Shown here piece by piece: positions 23,802-34,108 of a stretch of DNA of 64,000 nucleotides. The stretch spans positions 4,278,001 through 4,342,000 of the forward strand of contig NW_026515543.1 in NCBI RefSeq assembly GCF_014898815.1, read 5' to 3'. Positions within the stretch are counted from its first letter, which is position 1, and every line of letters begins with the position of its first letter. Made by a program: the position numbers and the translations under genes. The notes under the pieces were generated by a model, which was not told the DNA's origin, did no database searches, and saw nothing but the letters and a program-made list of their open reading frames with translations. The DNA is from Panonychus citri (taxonomy: Eukaryota; Arthropoda; Arachnida; Trombidiformes; Tetranychidae).

Positions 23802-24194
23802 ATGGTAAGTCCTTATCAACTAGGGTATCGTTTCTCTTCATTTCTCTTGTTTCTCTCTCTCCAGGAATCATCAAATCGACTCACCAAGAACCAGAAGAAG
23901 AAGGAGAATAAAAGGAAAAGACGTCAGAAAGCTATCAGTGAAGGTAACCTTCGAGCTAAGATGGCTTATCTGGAGAAGAGAGCTGCATATACTCAGCGAG
24001 CAGCTATGACTAACCACGAGTTGGGTCTTTATTATATTGAACAAGCTGGAAAATGTCCAGATATGTTCCTAGTATATATGGAAAGGGCCAATTATTATCT
24101 TACTCTTTCTAGGAAACATGAAAATAATTCAAACATGTATTTTCATAAATCGAGGGAAGAGTATAAAAAATTAAAGAGAAATGAAGAGAAATGA
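23802..24194 (+). CDS. Small basic Polinton protein with a start-codon mini-exon
   Basis: The ATG at 23,802 is followed at once by a strong donor (ATG|GTAAGT). A 60-bp intron ends in a pyrimidine-rich CTCTCTCCAG, and exon 2 (23865..24194) gives a 110-aa protein starting MESSNRLTKNQKKK. It is highly basic at the N-terminus, then helical (MAYLEKRAAYTQRAAM, LYYIEQAGK, MERANYYLTLSRKHE) with a Lys/Glu-rich end. Without splicing, an in-frame extension of 20 hydrophobic residues would be inserted, which looks like translated intron. No family recognised; a nucleic-acid-binding role is plausible from charge. The polymerase may use the same first exon. Confidence 0.55.
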   Translation: MVSPYQLGYRFSSFLLFLSLQESSNRLTKNQKKKENKRKRRQKAISEGNLRAKMAYLEKRAAYTQRAAMTNHELGLYYIEQAGKCPDMFLVYMERANYYLTLSRKHENNSNMYFHKSREEYKKLKRNEEK

Positions 24195-24250
24195 AACCAA
24201 CCTATTGTTATCATCTTTTATTTCGGTTAACTTATTATTTTTCTTTACAG

Positions 24251-27200
24251 GGTTTTACTTGTCCTTGTTGTGACCTCAGGTCTTTCACTTTAGGTGATTA
24301 TTTATCTCATCAATGTCAGTGTTCCTACAGTGTTTGTAGGATGAGTGATGTGTTCGCCACAACCGATTCACCGAAACAGTTACCACAGTTAACTTCATCA
24401 ACAGTACCATCTTTGAACGATCAATTATCGTCAAACATTGATCACTTATTCGCTCAACTGTCTGAGATGATTCCCCAAGAAGTGATCAACAATCAACCAG
24501 TGCCACAGTCGTCTCCGTCATTTTCTCAAGAAGTTGATGCTCTATTCAGTCAATTTTGTGAAGAGCTGGGTCAACAATCAACATTACAACAAATATCATT
24601 GGAGGATATTGATGATTTATTACGGGATACACAAGTAGAGAATGAACAATCAATCTTACCTGTTACCGGACTACCCACTTCAGTTATCAAGTTTGCTGGT
24701 ACTAATAAATTAACTACAATTATTGAAAAGATACCGGATTTTATTGATCTTGTATCACCATCACCATCACCATCACCATCACCATCACCATCACCATCAC
24801 CATCACCATCACCATCATCATCACCATCACCATTACCATCATCATTACCGTCACCAGCAGAAGAAGAAGATGATTATCAACCCAAGATCATTCAAGACCG
24901 ACCTTCTGTCAAACGTGTATCAGTGCAACAAGATATACCAGTTAAAAAGAGGAAGACAGTGTCTTTACTCTTACCATCAAACAAATTCGAACTAATGGCG
25001 ACCGCGATTGAAAATACATTTGCTGTGTACAGATGTGTTCTCTCTTCAGTTTATGATGTCAGTACCTTAATCAATGTAATGTTTAATGAAATAATAAGGG
25101 TATTATCTCATGAACTATTGGTTAAAAAGTTGATAAAATTCCATTTCTGTTTACATATGACCTTTGAGAAAGATAATGGTAATGAAGGAATTGTACAAAA
25201 AATGGACTACATCTGGACAAGGTTAACAACTTTGATGCAGGCCGATGATATTATCAATTTAGTTACTGATTCTCTCCATGGATTAGAGTCTCAAATAGAT
25301 GAATATTCTCAAAGAGGAAGTGGATGGCGTCTGATAAAATTGATACAATTGAACTTCATCTTAAAGTTCAGACCAATTAAAGGTGGTTGCATGCAACATC
25401 CTCTTCCAACAGAGTTGATGAAGAAGACAAAGTCCATACGAACTGTTAAATGTATAACTGATTGTTTCATGTATAGTGTATTAGCTGGTCTTCATCCGCT
25501 GGATCATGCTGAACGAACATCGAGATATAGTGACCTTATTGATAGGTATGATTTTTCTATGGTTCGTGGCATAGTCGAATTACACCAAATTTCTCGATTT
25601 GAGAAGAGAAATAACATCTCAGTGAATGTTTATACATTTGATGAAGAGGATAAAATTGTGATTCCACTCAAAGTAGTCAAAGATGAATGTTCTAAACATG
25701 TAAACTTATTTTTGTACAATGAACATTTTCATACAATCACTCGTCTTGAATCTTTTGTGCGAGGTAAAAATCACGCTTACTGCTGTCCAAGATGTCTCTA
25801 TCATTTTCGAGAAAGACAAAAACTAAGTGATCATCTTGAGTTTTGTAAAAAAGTCGACCCACAACGTGTATCAATGCCAAGTGGTGAATATCTTCACATC
25901 TGTCGTAATAAATACAACAAAGAGTCAAAGCATCCTTTTATGATTTACGGTGACTTTGAAACTCTGTCAATTCCAACAGCTAATGTTACTGGTGAAATTA
26001 AACTTAATGAACCATGTAGTTTTGGTTTGATTGTGGTTAACTGGAGACAAGAAGTGATCCATTCAAAATTTTATCGTGGAAATGATGTGGCTCTTGTTTT
26101 CCTTAGAGAATTGTTAAATTTGCAACCATTTCTTGATCAATACTTCAAAGACAATACTTTCCCCAACGTAAATATGACACCAAATGATGAACTGATAATG
26201 CGTAATTCAAAGTATTGTCACATTTGTTTGCGAGTACTCGGTAAAGGTACAATTGTTCGTGATCATGATCATCTAACCGGTAAATTCAGAGGAGCGGCCC
26301 ATCAGGAATGTAATATTAATTACCAAGTACCCAAAGATGTTCCTGTGGTTTTCCATAATTTGAAAAACTTTGATGGTCACATCATTATCAAAGCCCTAGA
26401 AAGTGGAATGTTCAACAGGCCACCGACCATCCTCGCACATACAATTGAAAAGTATATTGGATTTCAACTGGATAGATTCAAGTTCATTGATAGTTTGGCA
26501 TTTTTACCATCTAGTTTGGATACACTTTCATCCCAATTAAATGTGGATAAAAAAGAAAAATTTATTAAACAGGCGTTTCCAGGAGATGTTTCACTGTTAT
26601 TGAAGAAAGGATCTCTTCCATATGAGTATCTGGATTCACATGAGAGGTTCAGTGAAACATCATTACCTCCATCGAAAAATTTTACTCTACATTGACTGAT
26701 TCAAATATAAATCAAGAAGTGTATGATCATTTGAATGAAATTTGGACCAAATTCAATTGTCAATCATTAGGTGATTTCCATGATATTTACCTAAAGGTTG
26801 ATGTTTATTTACTTGCTGCAGTGTTTGAAAATTTCAGGGGGACAAGTATTGAATTTTTCAACATTGATCCACCTCATCATTGGTCAGCACCAGGCTTAAC
26901 ATGGGCTGCAGCACTTAAAACAACTTGCATCAACCTCACTTTGTTTTCTAATCTGGACATGTTGATGATGATTGAAAAAGGGATCAGAGGAGGATTAACT
27001 ATGGTCAGCAAGAGACATGTTGTCGCTAATAATCCCCAAGTTCCCAATTATGATCCATCAAAGCCACAAACTCACATTATTTACTTGGATGTGAATAACC
27101 TTTATGGGTATGCAATGACTCAAAGATTACCTGTTAGAGGATTTAAGTGGGTTGACATTAATTCATCAGATACATTATTAGATGATATTTTATCAACACC

Positions 27201-28368
27201 AGATGACAATGATTATGGTTTCTTTGTTGAAGTAGATCTAGAGTATCCTCCAGAGATTCACGATCTACATAATGATTACCCTCTTGCACCAGAAAGGAGA
27301 GAGATCACAAGGGAAGAGCTGAGTGATTACCAAAAGTCACTTCTTGTGAATGTTGAATCACAAGGTGTTAAATATCGACCAACACCAAAATTAATGACTA
27401 CATTTTATAAAAAGGAGAAAATGGTTCTTCATTATCGAACTTTAAAGTTCTACAAGGAAAAGGGAATGTTAATAACAAAACTCCATCGTGTTATCACCTT
27501 CTACCAAGAGGTCTGGCTCAAGACATATGTTGATTTCTGTACTGTACAGAGACAATTAGCTACCAACACTGCTGACAGTAACTTTTGGAAGCTGAATGTT
27601 AATGCTCTTTATGGGAAAACTATTGAAAATGTAAGGAATCATCTCAATGTAGTTGCAGTTGATACACCTAGTAGAGCCAACTTCCAACTGAGAAAAGAGC
27701 TTTGTGAACGGTTCTTGATCTTGAACGATAATTTGGCTCTGGTTCAGATTAAAAAAGCAAGAGTTGTCATGAACAAGCCAATATCAGTAGGATTCTCAAT
27801 TCTTGAACTTGCTAAATTAAAAATGTATGAATTACATTATGATAAGTTCAAGAATCATTTCAATGATAAGATTCAGTTGATTTACACTGATACTGATTCT
27901 CTCATCTATGAAGTTGAAACTGATAACTTGACACAAGATTTTCAATCATTGTTGGAAATCATGGACTTTTCCAATTATGACCCTTCCAGTCCCCTCTATT
28001 CAACTGATAATCACCGAAAGATTGGTTACTTGAAGGATGAAATGGGTGGAAAGCCAATTCATGAATTCATTGGGATCAAACCAAAGCTCTATGCTTTCAA
28101 GACTGATGATGGTACCAAGAAAGTGGCCAAAGGAGTTCAGAGGTCAACATTGAAGAATAAAATTGATTATGATGATTATGTTAGGTGTTTATTTGATGAG
28201 AATGTACATAGTGAAAATGTAACAAGATTAGGGTCACGAAATCATCAAATTAGTTTAATTAAACAAAACAAAATAGCTTTATCACCATTTGATGATAAGA
28301 GATTTCTTTTAAATGATAAAATTAATAGTTATGCTTATGGTCATCATAAATCAAATGAAACATTGTAA
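24251..28368 (+). CDS. Protein-primed family B DNA polymerase (POLB), one frame break
   Basis: The coding part runs from the TTTACAG acceptor at 24,250, or from an ATG at 24,341, to 28,368. The order is: a C2H2-like finger (CPCC...HQCQC); a low-complexity Ser-Pro run; the CFMYSVLAGLHPLDHAER module common in Polinton polymerases; a second finger (CPRC..HLEFC); exonuclease motif I (YGDFET); a CHIC..HDHLTGKFRG HNH/endonuclease-VII-like zinc module; exonuclease motif II (FHNLKNFDGH); and then, after the break, palm motif A (LDVNNLYG), motif B (NALYGKT), motif C (YTDTDSL, about 27,882-27,900) and KxKG (VAKGVQ). The frame changes by one at A5T4, 26,675-26,683, about ten bases before a TGA; both sides keep conserved sequence. 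The enzyme replicates the element from a terminal protein primer. The break is either an assembly error, a mutation or a programmed -1 shift. Confidence 0.93.
24754..24850. repeat. Hexameric microsatellite (CACCAT)n inside the polymerase gene
   Basis: About fourteen near-perfect hexamers encode a Ser-Pro repeat in the polymerase frame. In another frame they encode a His tract, which is an artefact. The tract separates the N-terminal finger region from the conserved polymerase body. Confidence 0.9.
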
Positions 28369-28395
28369 ATAAATTTAAAAATAACTTTATTAATC
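28366..28395. terminator. Overlapping convergent 3' ends with two polyadenylation signals
   Basis: The polymerase stop (28,366-28,368) and the protease stop (28,390) are only about 20 bp apart. AATAAA occurs just past the polymerase stop and the reverse-complement TTTATT just past the protease stop, so each transcript would end within the other's 3' region. Confidence 0.55.
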
Positions 28396-28827
28396 CATTA
28401 AATGAATTTTCAACATATTGATCAATACAATTTCATTTTGAATATGTTTACAAGCTCGGAATAACTTGTAAAAGTTATTAAGTTCATGAACTGATAAAAT
28501 AAAAAGAATACAAAAATAACCACAGGCTACAGATAAATTGCCTTGGTATTTGGTAGGATTAAATAAATAATAGCGGGATACTCTTTCAATAAAAGTCAAA
28601 ATAGAGCCTTGCGGTGCTCTTCCAAAAGAGTCAAAGTAATGGGCGATTTTATTTCTGTCCAAGTAAAGGGCCACCCAATGGGTTCCTTCTTTATCATGTT
28701 CATCCAGGTTGATGATTATTCCCTTATGTTGTGAGAGAGTTACCGGTAATCTGTCCAAGGGATAAACACCATCAAACCAAGGCAAGTCTTTGAGCACATT
28801 TATAATTTGTAAGGTTGTTATAGCCAT
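28390..28827 (-). CDS. Adenain-like cysteine protease (PRO)
   Basis: 145 aa. The catalytic set of the adenovirus protease/Ulp1 clan is visible: His50 in GTHWVALYL, Asp66 in YFDSFG, Gln95 in YQGNLS and Cys102 in ACGYF. Length and motif spacing suit the short Polinton proteases. In related viruses this enzyme processes capsid precursors during particle maturation. It starts two bases after the end of the major capsid gene tail, in the same direction, consistent with co-expression. The start ATG at 28,825-28,827 is the only reasonable one. Confidence 0.93.
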   Translation of the reverse strand: MAITTLQIINVLKDLPWFDGVYPLDRLPVTLSQHKGIIINLDEHDKEGTHWVALYLDRNKIAHYFDSFGRAPQGSILTFIERVSRYYLFNPTKYQGNLSVACGYFCILFILSVHELNNFYKLFRACKHIQNEIVLINMLKIHLMD

Positions 28828-28829
28828 TT

Positions 28830-30066
28830 CTAATAGTCCAAGGCAATGTTTCTTTCTTTGTCAATTGTAATGAGATTATCAAACTGACCAAAAACAATCA
28901 CTTTAACTGATGATTCCAGTTTCTCAGAAAACTTTAAATCAAGTCTTATATTGCCTCTTTTATAAGGGACAAGGTACTGTTTTCAGCGCCAATTGATCCA
29001 TCGGAGAAAGATCAAATGCATACAAAGCGTTTTTATCCGGATATTCAGTATATTTAATATTTAATTGGGGAACTCCCTCATCTTGATTGAAAAACCGGTA
29101 AAGGTTGATAAATTCTCTCATGTAATATTTAGACTTGTAGTTAGGTGTATATGGAATTGATGGGATCATTGTCCCATCAACTGTAAAGGCGACAAAGTTT
29201 GTATTGAAATGCTTGAATTCGAATGGGTCAACACTTATATTTTGATCCTGGGCCACATCTTTAACAAGTCCAATCAATACACGTCTTGGTAAAATGCCAT
29301 TATATACATTTTCAAAGGAAGCTGATGATTGCCCGGATGGAATAGAAAAAGACTTGACGTCATTTCTTGTAATGAAATATTTAGCTGGACCTTTTTCCAA
29401 TCCGGAAATGATGCTTTTTTGAGCTTCCGGGAATAACTTTACTCTTTTAATATGAAGAGCAAATCTTTCAAATTTAATTTTATATTCTGATGTATCATCA
29501 TCAGCTCGGATTAGAGGAAATCCTTCCGGACTTTTTGTGAATCTAAATGTTAGAGGTACCCCGTTAATTAAAAGTTTGTCCTGTTCACACAGTGGCGAAT
29601 GTAACCTAAAATAAAGATCAAAAGGAGCTCGTAGGGATTCCTCAGACACCTCAAAACCTGAATCAACCTGATTAGGGTGCCTAAAGAACAAGTCTTCCAA
29701 ATAAGCTTGATAATGGTAGGTATTATTTGCTTGAACAGTATTAACCGAACCAATAGATAAATCAATTTGTTCAAACAATGCATTGCCAAAATCCTTAACC
29801 GCTTTAACTTTATTGGCTGTTGTAAGAGTTTCACCCTTTTTAGTAGTAACAGAAAGATGAATATGTAACATGGTAGATGCCAAGTCTGTAAAATCTTCAC
29901 TTGCTGGAACATTGATTTCATAAAAGTTGTTTGACTCAAGACTTGCACTAGGACGATACTCAACTTCATAACTGCTTTCAATCGCCGTTTGAGTCGGTGG
30001 TATTGAAAATACTTGCAACTCTGATTTACTCGCTGGAAGAGATGCTTCGTGAAGATATTCCATCAT
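28830..30066 (-). CDS. Major capsid protein (double jelly-roll, MCP), frame break near the C-terminus
   Basis: The main frame 28,960-30,066 (368 aa) shows the Polinton MCP pattern: FSIPPTQTAIESS near the start, PASEDFTDLASTMLHI in the first jelly roll, then the FRHPNQVDSGF region and a second jelly roll. It stops at 28,960, but a neighbouring frame continues for about 45 codons to a stop at 28,830 with the conserved C-terminal pattern of the family (basic GN.RL.LKF, then VFGQFDN.ITID). The switch lies at the G3 run (28,966-28,968 on the + strand), where one base appears extra. MCP trimers form the icosahedral shell in related viruses. Downstream it abuts the protease; upstream it overlaps the basic protein gene by 4 bp. 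Confidence 0.92.
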
Positions 30067-30473
30067 GAAAAAATATCCTTTTTCTTCTTCTTCTTTGTCT
30101 GTGTTAAGGTTACTTTTCTTTTTCTTTTACGTCTTCTTATACCACTACCAGTCTGATCGACAAGCTCAGATAATTTACTTAATCCTTCTTTTGCTGCAGT
30201 TCTTATACCTCGTTTTCCATGAGTTTTCAAGGAAGTTTTAAAATTAGTACCAGTCAGGTAATCATTACCCACATTTATACCAGTTTTAACAAATTGTTTA
30301 GCTAGAAATTTTAAAATTGGGACACCAAATCGAGTAAAAACAGATCCTAATCCATATCCTCTCTGGTATGGTTGACCTCGAAAAACGGAAATGTCAGATA
30401 TACCAGCACCAGCTTGTTGTTGGTAATGATGTGAAAAATCACTATCACATGCACAGTAAACTTTACGATTCAT
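30063..30473 (-). CDS. Small basic Polinton structural protein, adjacent to MCP
   Basis: 136 aa. A Gly/Ala-rich start is followed by GYGLGSVFTRFGVPILKFLAKQFVKTGINVGNDYL, an amphipathic hydrophobic segment found in the conserved small proteins next to MCP in Polintons. The C-terminus is extremely basic (RRRKRKRK, then six Lys). It might be a core or cement protein that binds packaged DNA, or an adenovirus pVI/pX-like lytic peptide; neither is shown here. It overlaps MCP by 4 bp and the minor capsid gene by 4 bp (ATGA-type junctions), fitting a tightly packed block. Confidence 0.75.
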   Translation of the reverse strand: MNRKVYCACDSDFSHHYQQQAGAGISDISVFRGQPYQRGYGLGSVFTRFGVPILKFLAKQFVKTGINVGNDYLTGTNFKTSLKTHGKRGIRTAAKEGLSKLSELVDQTGSGIRRRKRKRKVTLTQTKKKKKKDIFS

Positions 30474-31336
30474 TTTCTTTTAAAATGTAAACTTAAAAAG
30501 ACTCTTCCTGATTTAAATTTTATATTATCACCACTTTCATCAACAATCCTTATACTAATTTCATCAATTTCATTCTTTCTAACATCATAATAGTAGGGTG
30601 TTGTAAATGTCATATGGTGTAAATTATCACCAATGTTCTTATTCAAAGGAATAACTCTAAGCACTCGAGCATTTGTATCACCAACTAAATGTTCATGAAT
30701 TATATCCGTACAAATGAAAACTAAATGACCTTTAGGTCCAATATCCGGCTGATAAGGTGCAATCAATGAGAAACTCTTGTTCTTAAATGCTTCGGCAATT
30801 TTTCTCGGTAATGCATACACATCAAATCCGAGAAGTCTCATAAAAGATTGGTCATCACATAGAGGAAAAACTGGATGAATTGAATTTGGTAATCTTCCAA
30901 GTTGAAAGAAAATTTTGTCCTTCTCTTTACCATCTTCGTTGACTTTCCTAAGTGACATGATTGGAGGTCTTAATTCATCATCCTCTAAGCTTGGATTATC
31001 AATCTCATACCCTTCCGCCATACTTTTATTAAATCCTTCAATTATTTTGACAATATTGTCCGTTTCAATATACTCAAATTCAAATTTATTTCTCTGAATG
31101 TTACCCCTTTTGAACGACTCATTTTGATTGAAGACCCATTTGACTGTTCGTTTATTTCCTTTATGTGAAAGTGGGTAAATTATCTCTTGTACTGCTACCA
31201 CCCAATCACCATCAAGAATCAATTTTTGTGGTAAACGATTTGTAAATTCAGATAATGTATTGTTTTTATAAATATCCATACTTGCATTTGAAATAACATC
31301 AACAACAAATTCACTTGACATTCTCGACATGATCAA
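30470..31336 (-). CDS. Penton-like minor capsid protein (mCP)
   Basis: About 288 aa. The N-terminus has the family pattern VVDVISNASMDIYKNNTLSEFTNRLP, then LDGDWVVAVQEIIYP. The C-terminus ends in a jelly-roll strand FKSGRVFLSLHF followed by basic residues. This protein forms the pentameric vertices in related double-jelly-roll viruses. Starts at 31,336 and a few codons later (MSRM, MSSEF) are all possible; the N-terminal end overlaps the integrase gene by about 26 bp in another frame. Confidence 0.9.
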   Translation of the reverse strand: MIMSRMSSEFVVDVISNASMDIYKNNTLSEFTNRLPQKLILDGDWVVAVQEIIYPLSHKGNKRTVKWVFNQNESFKRGNIQRNKFEFEYIETDNIVKIIEGFNKSMAEGYEIDNPSLEDDELRPPIMSLRKVNEDGKEKDKIFFQLGRLPNSIHPVFPLCDDQSFMRLLGFDVYALPRKIAEAFKNKSFSLIAPYQPDIGPKGHLVFICTDIIHEHLVGDTNARVLRVIPLNKNIGDNLHHMTFTTPYYYDVRKNEIDEISIRIVDESGDNIKFKSGRVFLSLHFKRK

Positions 31337-32396
31337 CCCAAGCGTTAAACTTATCCGGGTAACCTCTATACTTTACAAAGTATTCCTTCTTTCTCGTCTT
31401 TGGATTTATCCTTGTTTTCAATACAGTGGTCTTATACAAATCAGGGTACTTTGATGGGAACAATTCATCGTGGTAGAAAATTGATGTTATTGGTTCATCT
31501 CCCCAGTCAACCAAACGGTAAATGTATCCTTGTGGTGTGTGTTTGACTTTAACAATCTTGAATACCTCTTCGTTCCATTTTTTAGTTGCATCTTTTTCAA
31601 ATATCAATTTATTTGTAGTTATTCTTACTTCATCTCCAATTTTAAATGGTTTTTGTTTCTTTTTATTCTTTTTCTGAGCTTTGAAGATGTTACTTTTAGC
31701 TGTATGTGGATCATTCAAGGCTTCTTGAGGTGACATCTTTATAATTCGATGATACGATGAATTATATCCCTCAATTATTTCATCGAGTACATCGATATAC
31801 TTGTGAGTTTCCTTGTAGTAAAAATAACGATAAATTCTACTTCTAAGTGTTCGATTGAATCTCTCAACAATTGCACACTTGATAGTTCCATCTGTTGCTG
31901 TAAAATGATTTATATTTAATCCATTCAAATATTCTTTTAAAAACCTATTAACAAACTCTTTTCCTTGATCAGTTTGTAATTTTTCAGGTTTACGATTACT
32001 TTTTTCTATTACATGTTTGAATGATTCAATCATTGTTTTAGCTGACTTATCACCAACTGCTACTGCCCATGCATACCTACTAAGACAGTCAATTATCACA
32101 AGTATATACTTTTTGTTTCCATTTTCTTTAGCGACCCAAGTCATATCCATTAGATCAGCTTGCCATTGTTCGTCTATTCTATCAACTAAAATGGGTAATC
32201 TCGGGAATTTTTTATTTGTTTGACGAAACAATGTATATGCGTCTTGATCATACATCCATTTCTCAGTATCTTTATACTTTAACTCGGGCAACTGTTCTTT
32301 AGCTATTTTGTATAACTTTTTCACACTGCCGAACGACCCGGGGGATTTAGGATTATAATAAATGTCCTTTAACTTGGTGAAAATAGTTTCTTCCAT
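31311..32396 (-). CDS. Retroviral-type integrase with C-terminal chromodomain (INT)
   Basis: 361 aa. The DDE core has Asp81 (QADLMDMTW), Asp143 (LQTDQGKEF) and Glu178 (IVERFNRT), with the canonical 35-residue spacing between the last two. An SH3-like region follows (FKIGDEVRITTNK). Residues about 325-360 form a chromodomain (EYFVKYRGYP, then FNAWVDHVENV). The enzyme inserts the element, making the 6-bp duplication seen at both ends; the chromodomain may steer insertion to marked chromatin. It overlaps the minor capsid gene at its 3' end and the next gene upstream by 28 bp. Confidence 0.96.
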   Translation of the reverse strand: MEETIFTKLKDIYYNPKSPGSFGSVKKLYKIAKEQLPELKYKDTEKWMYDQDAYTLFRQTNKKFPRLPILVDRIDEQWQADLMDMTWVAKENGNKKYILVIIDCLSRYAWAVAVGDKSAKTMIESFKHVIEKSNRKPEKLQTDQGKEFVNRFLKEYLNGLNINHFTATDGTIKCAIVERFNRTLRSRIYRYFYYKETHKYIDVLDEIIEGYNSSYHRIIKMSPQEALNDPHTAKSNIFKAQKKNKKKQKPFKIGDEVRITTNKLIFEKDATKKWNEEVFKIVKVKHTPQGYIYRLVDWGDEPITSIFYHDELFPSKYPDLYKTTVLKTRINPKTRKKEYFVKYRGYPDKFNAWVDHVENVK

Positions 32397-33046
32397 GATG
32401 GTGAATTAATTGTCTTCAATGCTCTACTGTTTATAATAAATTTCTTTGCATCAGGTCTATTTATTAATGCACGGACTACTCTAGGGTATCCATCTGGTGC
32501 TCGTCCTTTAGGGTTACTTCTTAGATACTCAACAATATGTTTAACATTACTTCTAATAAAAGGTCTACCATGATCATCAATTATTAGGTTGTCAGGACCA
32601 ACAAGACCCTCTATACTTCTCAAGATCAATTCTAAAGCATTGTCGTGACTTTTAAAACCTTCCGAAGCGTTTTTTGGACTTTGTGTATTTAGTTGAAGTG
32701 GTGTTTTCTCTACCAACTGTTTACTCGTTAAAGGTGTACTAAATGCTACTGGGTCATTTATTGTAAATGAACTCTGCTCGTCACTTTCTTTCACATCAGG
32801 TTCTACTTCATACTCCTCTTGTTCTATTTCTGGTTGTTGATATGGTTCAACAAGAGGATCGGCGAATGCCAATGGTTCTGGTTGGTAGAAATTATCTTGA
32901 TTTCTTGCTAATATATTATTTATAAATTTCACTTTTGTTTCTGTTGGTAAGTTTTTAGCTAGTATCTTCCTTGTTGTACTTGGTCTCAAAACATTACGTT
33001 TATATTGATCTTCTGAAACAAGGTACATTCTTGTAATCGCATTCAT
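32369..33046 (-). CDS. Conserved Polinton protein of unknown function (PX/PY type)
   Basis: 225 aa. The start MNAITRMYLVSEDQYKRNVL, an acidic/Pro-rich middle and a folded C-terminal part (NLIIDDHGRPFIRSN, YLRSNPKGRAPDGYPRVVRALI) match the layout of the conserved hypothetical protein usually found between integrase and the small membrane-like protein in Polintons. I cannot assign PX versus PY with certainty. Biochemical role unknown. It overlaps the neighbour at 33,043 by 4 bp. Confidence 0.75.
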   Translation of the reverse strand: MNAITRMYLVSEDQYKRNVLRPSTTRKILAKNLPTETKVKFINNILARNQDNFYQPEPLAFADPLVEPYQQPEIEQEEYEVEPDVKESDEQSSFTINDPVAFSTPLTSKQLVEKTPLQLNTQSPKNASEGFKSHDNALELILRSIEGLVGPDNLIIDDHGRPFIRSNVKHIVEYLRSNPKGRAPDGYPRVVRALINRPDAKKFIINSRALKTINSPSWKKLFSPS

Positions 33047-33387
33047 TTTTCCATCAATTTATTTGCCACAAGAGATGCTAGAATTGTTAATGTTGGTTTT
33101 ATCAGTAATGGTAAAAAACCTCCTTTCTGAACAATTATATTCTTTTTCTGTAAACTTGACACTTTACCACTTATTTTACGTAATGTATTCTTATACCTTT
33201 TTAATTTTACTTTATCTTTTGCTTTCATTGGTATATTACCCGCTAGAATTTGTTTTGTAATATCAATTATCACAGAATAAATACATTTCGATGAATTTAA
33301 TAGAATTTTCCTTCTTTCTTGTGCACTCTTAGCCTTAGCTAATGCCTGAAGACAAGAGTAATGTTTAACTGCTCTTTTAACACTCAT
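33043..33387 (-). CDS. Small conserved Polinton protein with hydrophobic C-terminus
   Basis: 114 aa. A basic helical N-terminal domain (LQALAKAKSAQERRKILLNSSK; KDKVKLKRYKNTLRKISGK) precedes QKGGFLPLLIKPTLTILASLVANKL, a segment typical of a short conserved protein found with MCP genes in Polintons and some related viruses. The hydrophobic tail resembles membrane-active or vertex-associated small capsid proteins. Function not established. Confidence 0.75.
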   Translation of the reverse strand: MSVKRAVKHYSCLQALAKAKSAQERRKILLNSSKCIYSVIIDITKQILAGNIPMKAKDKVKLKRYKNTLRKISGKVSSLQKKNIIVQKGGFLPLLIKPTLTILASLVANKLMEK

Positions 33388-33423
33388 TTTTTGATTTGAT
33401 GTTTATCATAAATCTATTTTTTC

Positions 33424-34059
33424 TTATACTAAATATGTAACAATATATGGTTTTTCGTCCAAAACATTTGTTAGAAATCTAGTTTCAATTGGAGTTTCGG
33501 GTTTCAAGTCAACAAACAGATACGAGTATGGATTCTTTGTTGCATCTTCATAAATAGCTTGGAGTTTACTAACTCTACCAGGCATCATTTGTCTGGCTAT
33601 ATTTGTTATAATCGATTGATCACGAGGATTTTTAAACAATACTAAATACTGAGAGTTTAACGATATGTTCCGACTCTCTTTACCCCTAGTGAAAAAATTT
33701 TGGACAAGTAAAATGACGGATAAGTTCCGATGATGTGATCCCTTGGTAAACAATTCACTTATCACTTTAGAGTTGGTTGACTCGAGCATTAGATCATCAA
33801 TTATTATCCATTCTGGCTCTATCCCGTCAAATTTATTTATTAAATTTTCGGGTAATCCTTGTATAAAATTAACATTTTGCATTGTTGAAAAAACATCTTG
33901 ATACTCACCATAAAAGTAAGTTATCTTCACTGGAGGTGGTGAACAATACTTGGTTACATTATCAACCAATTTTTTCAACCAATATGTTTTACCTGAACCT
34001 GTTGGTCCCGCGACCATCATTGTGAAAGGGTGGTGTAAATAAACTTGGAAAGTCTTCAT
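33424..34059 (-). CDS. FtsK/HerA-like genome-packaging ATPase
   Basis: 211 aa. Walker A GPTGSGKT at residues 18-25, Walker B WIIIDDL at 84-90, and a sensor-like stretch LSVILLVQNFF. These mark the A32-type packaging ATPases of Polintons, adenovirus-like and giant viruses, which pump DNA into preformed capsids. The size is typical for Polintons. It is the first gene of the conserved leftward block (34,059 to 28,390). Confidence 0.95.
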   Translation of the reverse strand: MKTFQVYLHHPFTMMVAGPTGSGKTYWLKKLVDNVTKYCSPPPVKITYFYGEYQDVFSTMQNVNFIQGLPENLINKFDGIEPEWIIIDDLMLESTNSKVISELFTKGSHHRNLSVILLVQNFFTRGKESRNISLNSQYLVLFKNPRDQSIITNIARQMMPGRVSKLQAIYEDATKNPYSYLFVDLKPETPIETRFLTNVLDEKPYIVTYLV

Positions 34060-34108
34060 TGTTATTAATTCAAATCATTTTATTAAATTTTTCTTAAACA
34101 GTTGAATT

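Noticed and set aside
24723..24995. Poly-histidine open frame
   Set aside because: Out-of-frame reading of the CACCAT microsatellite within the polymerase gene.
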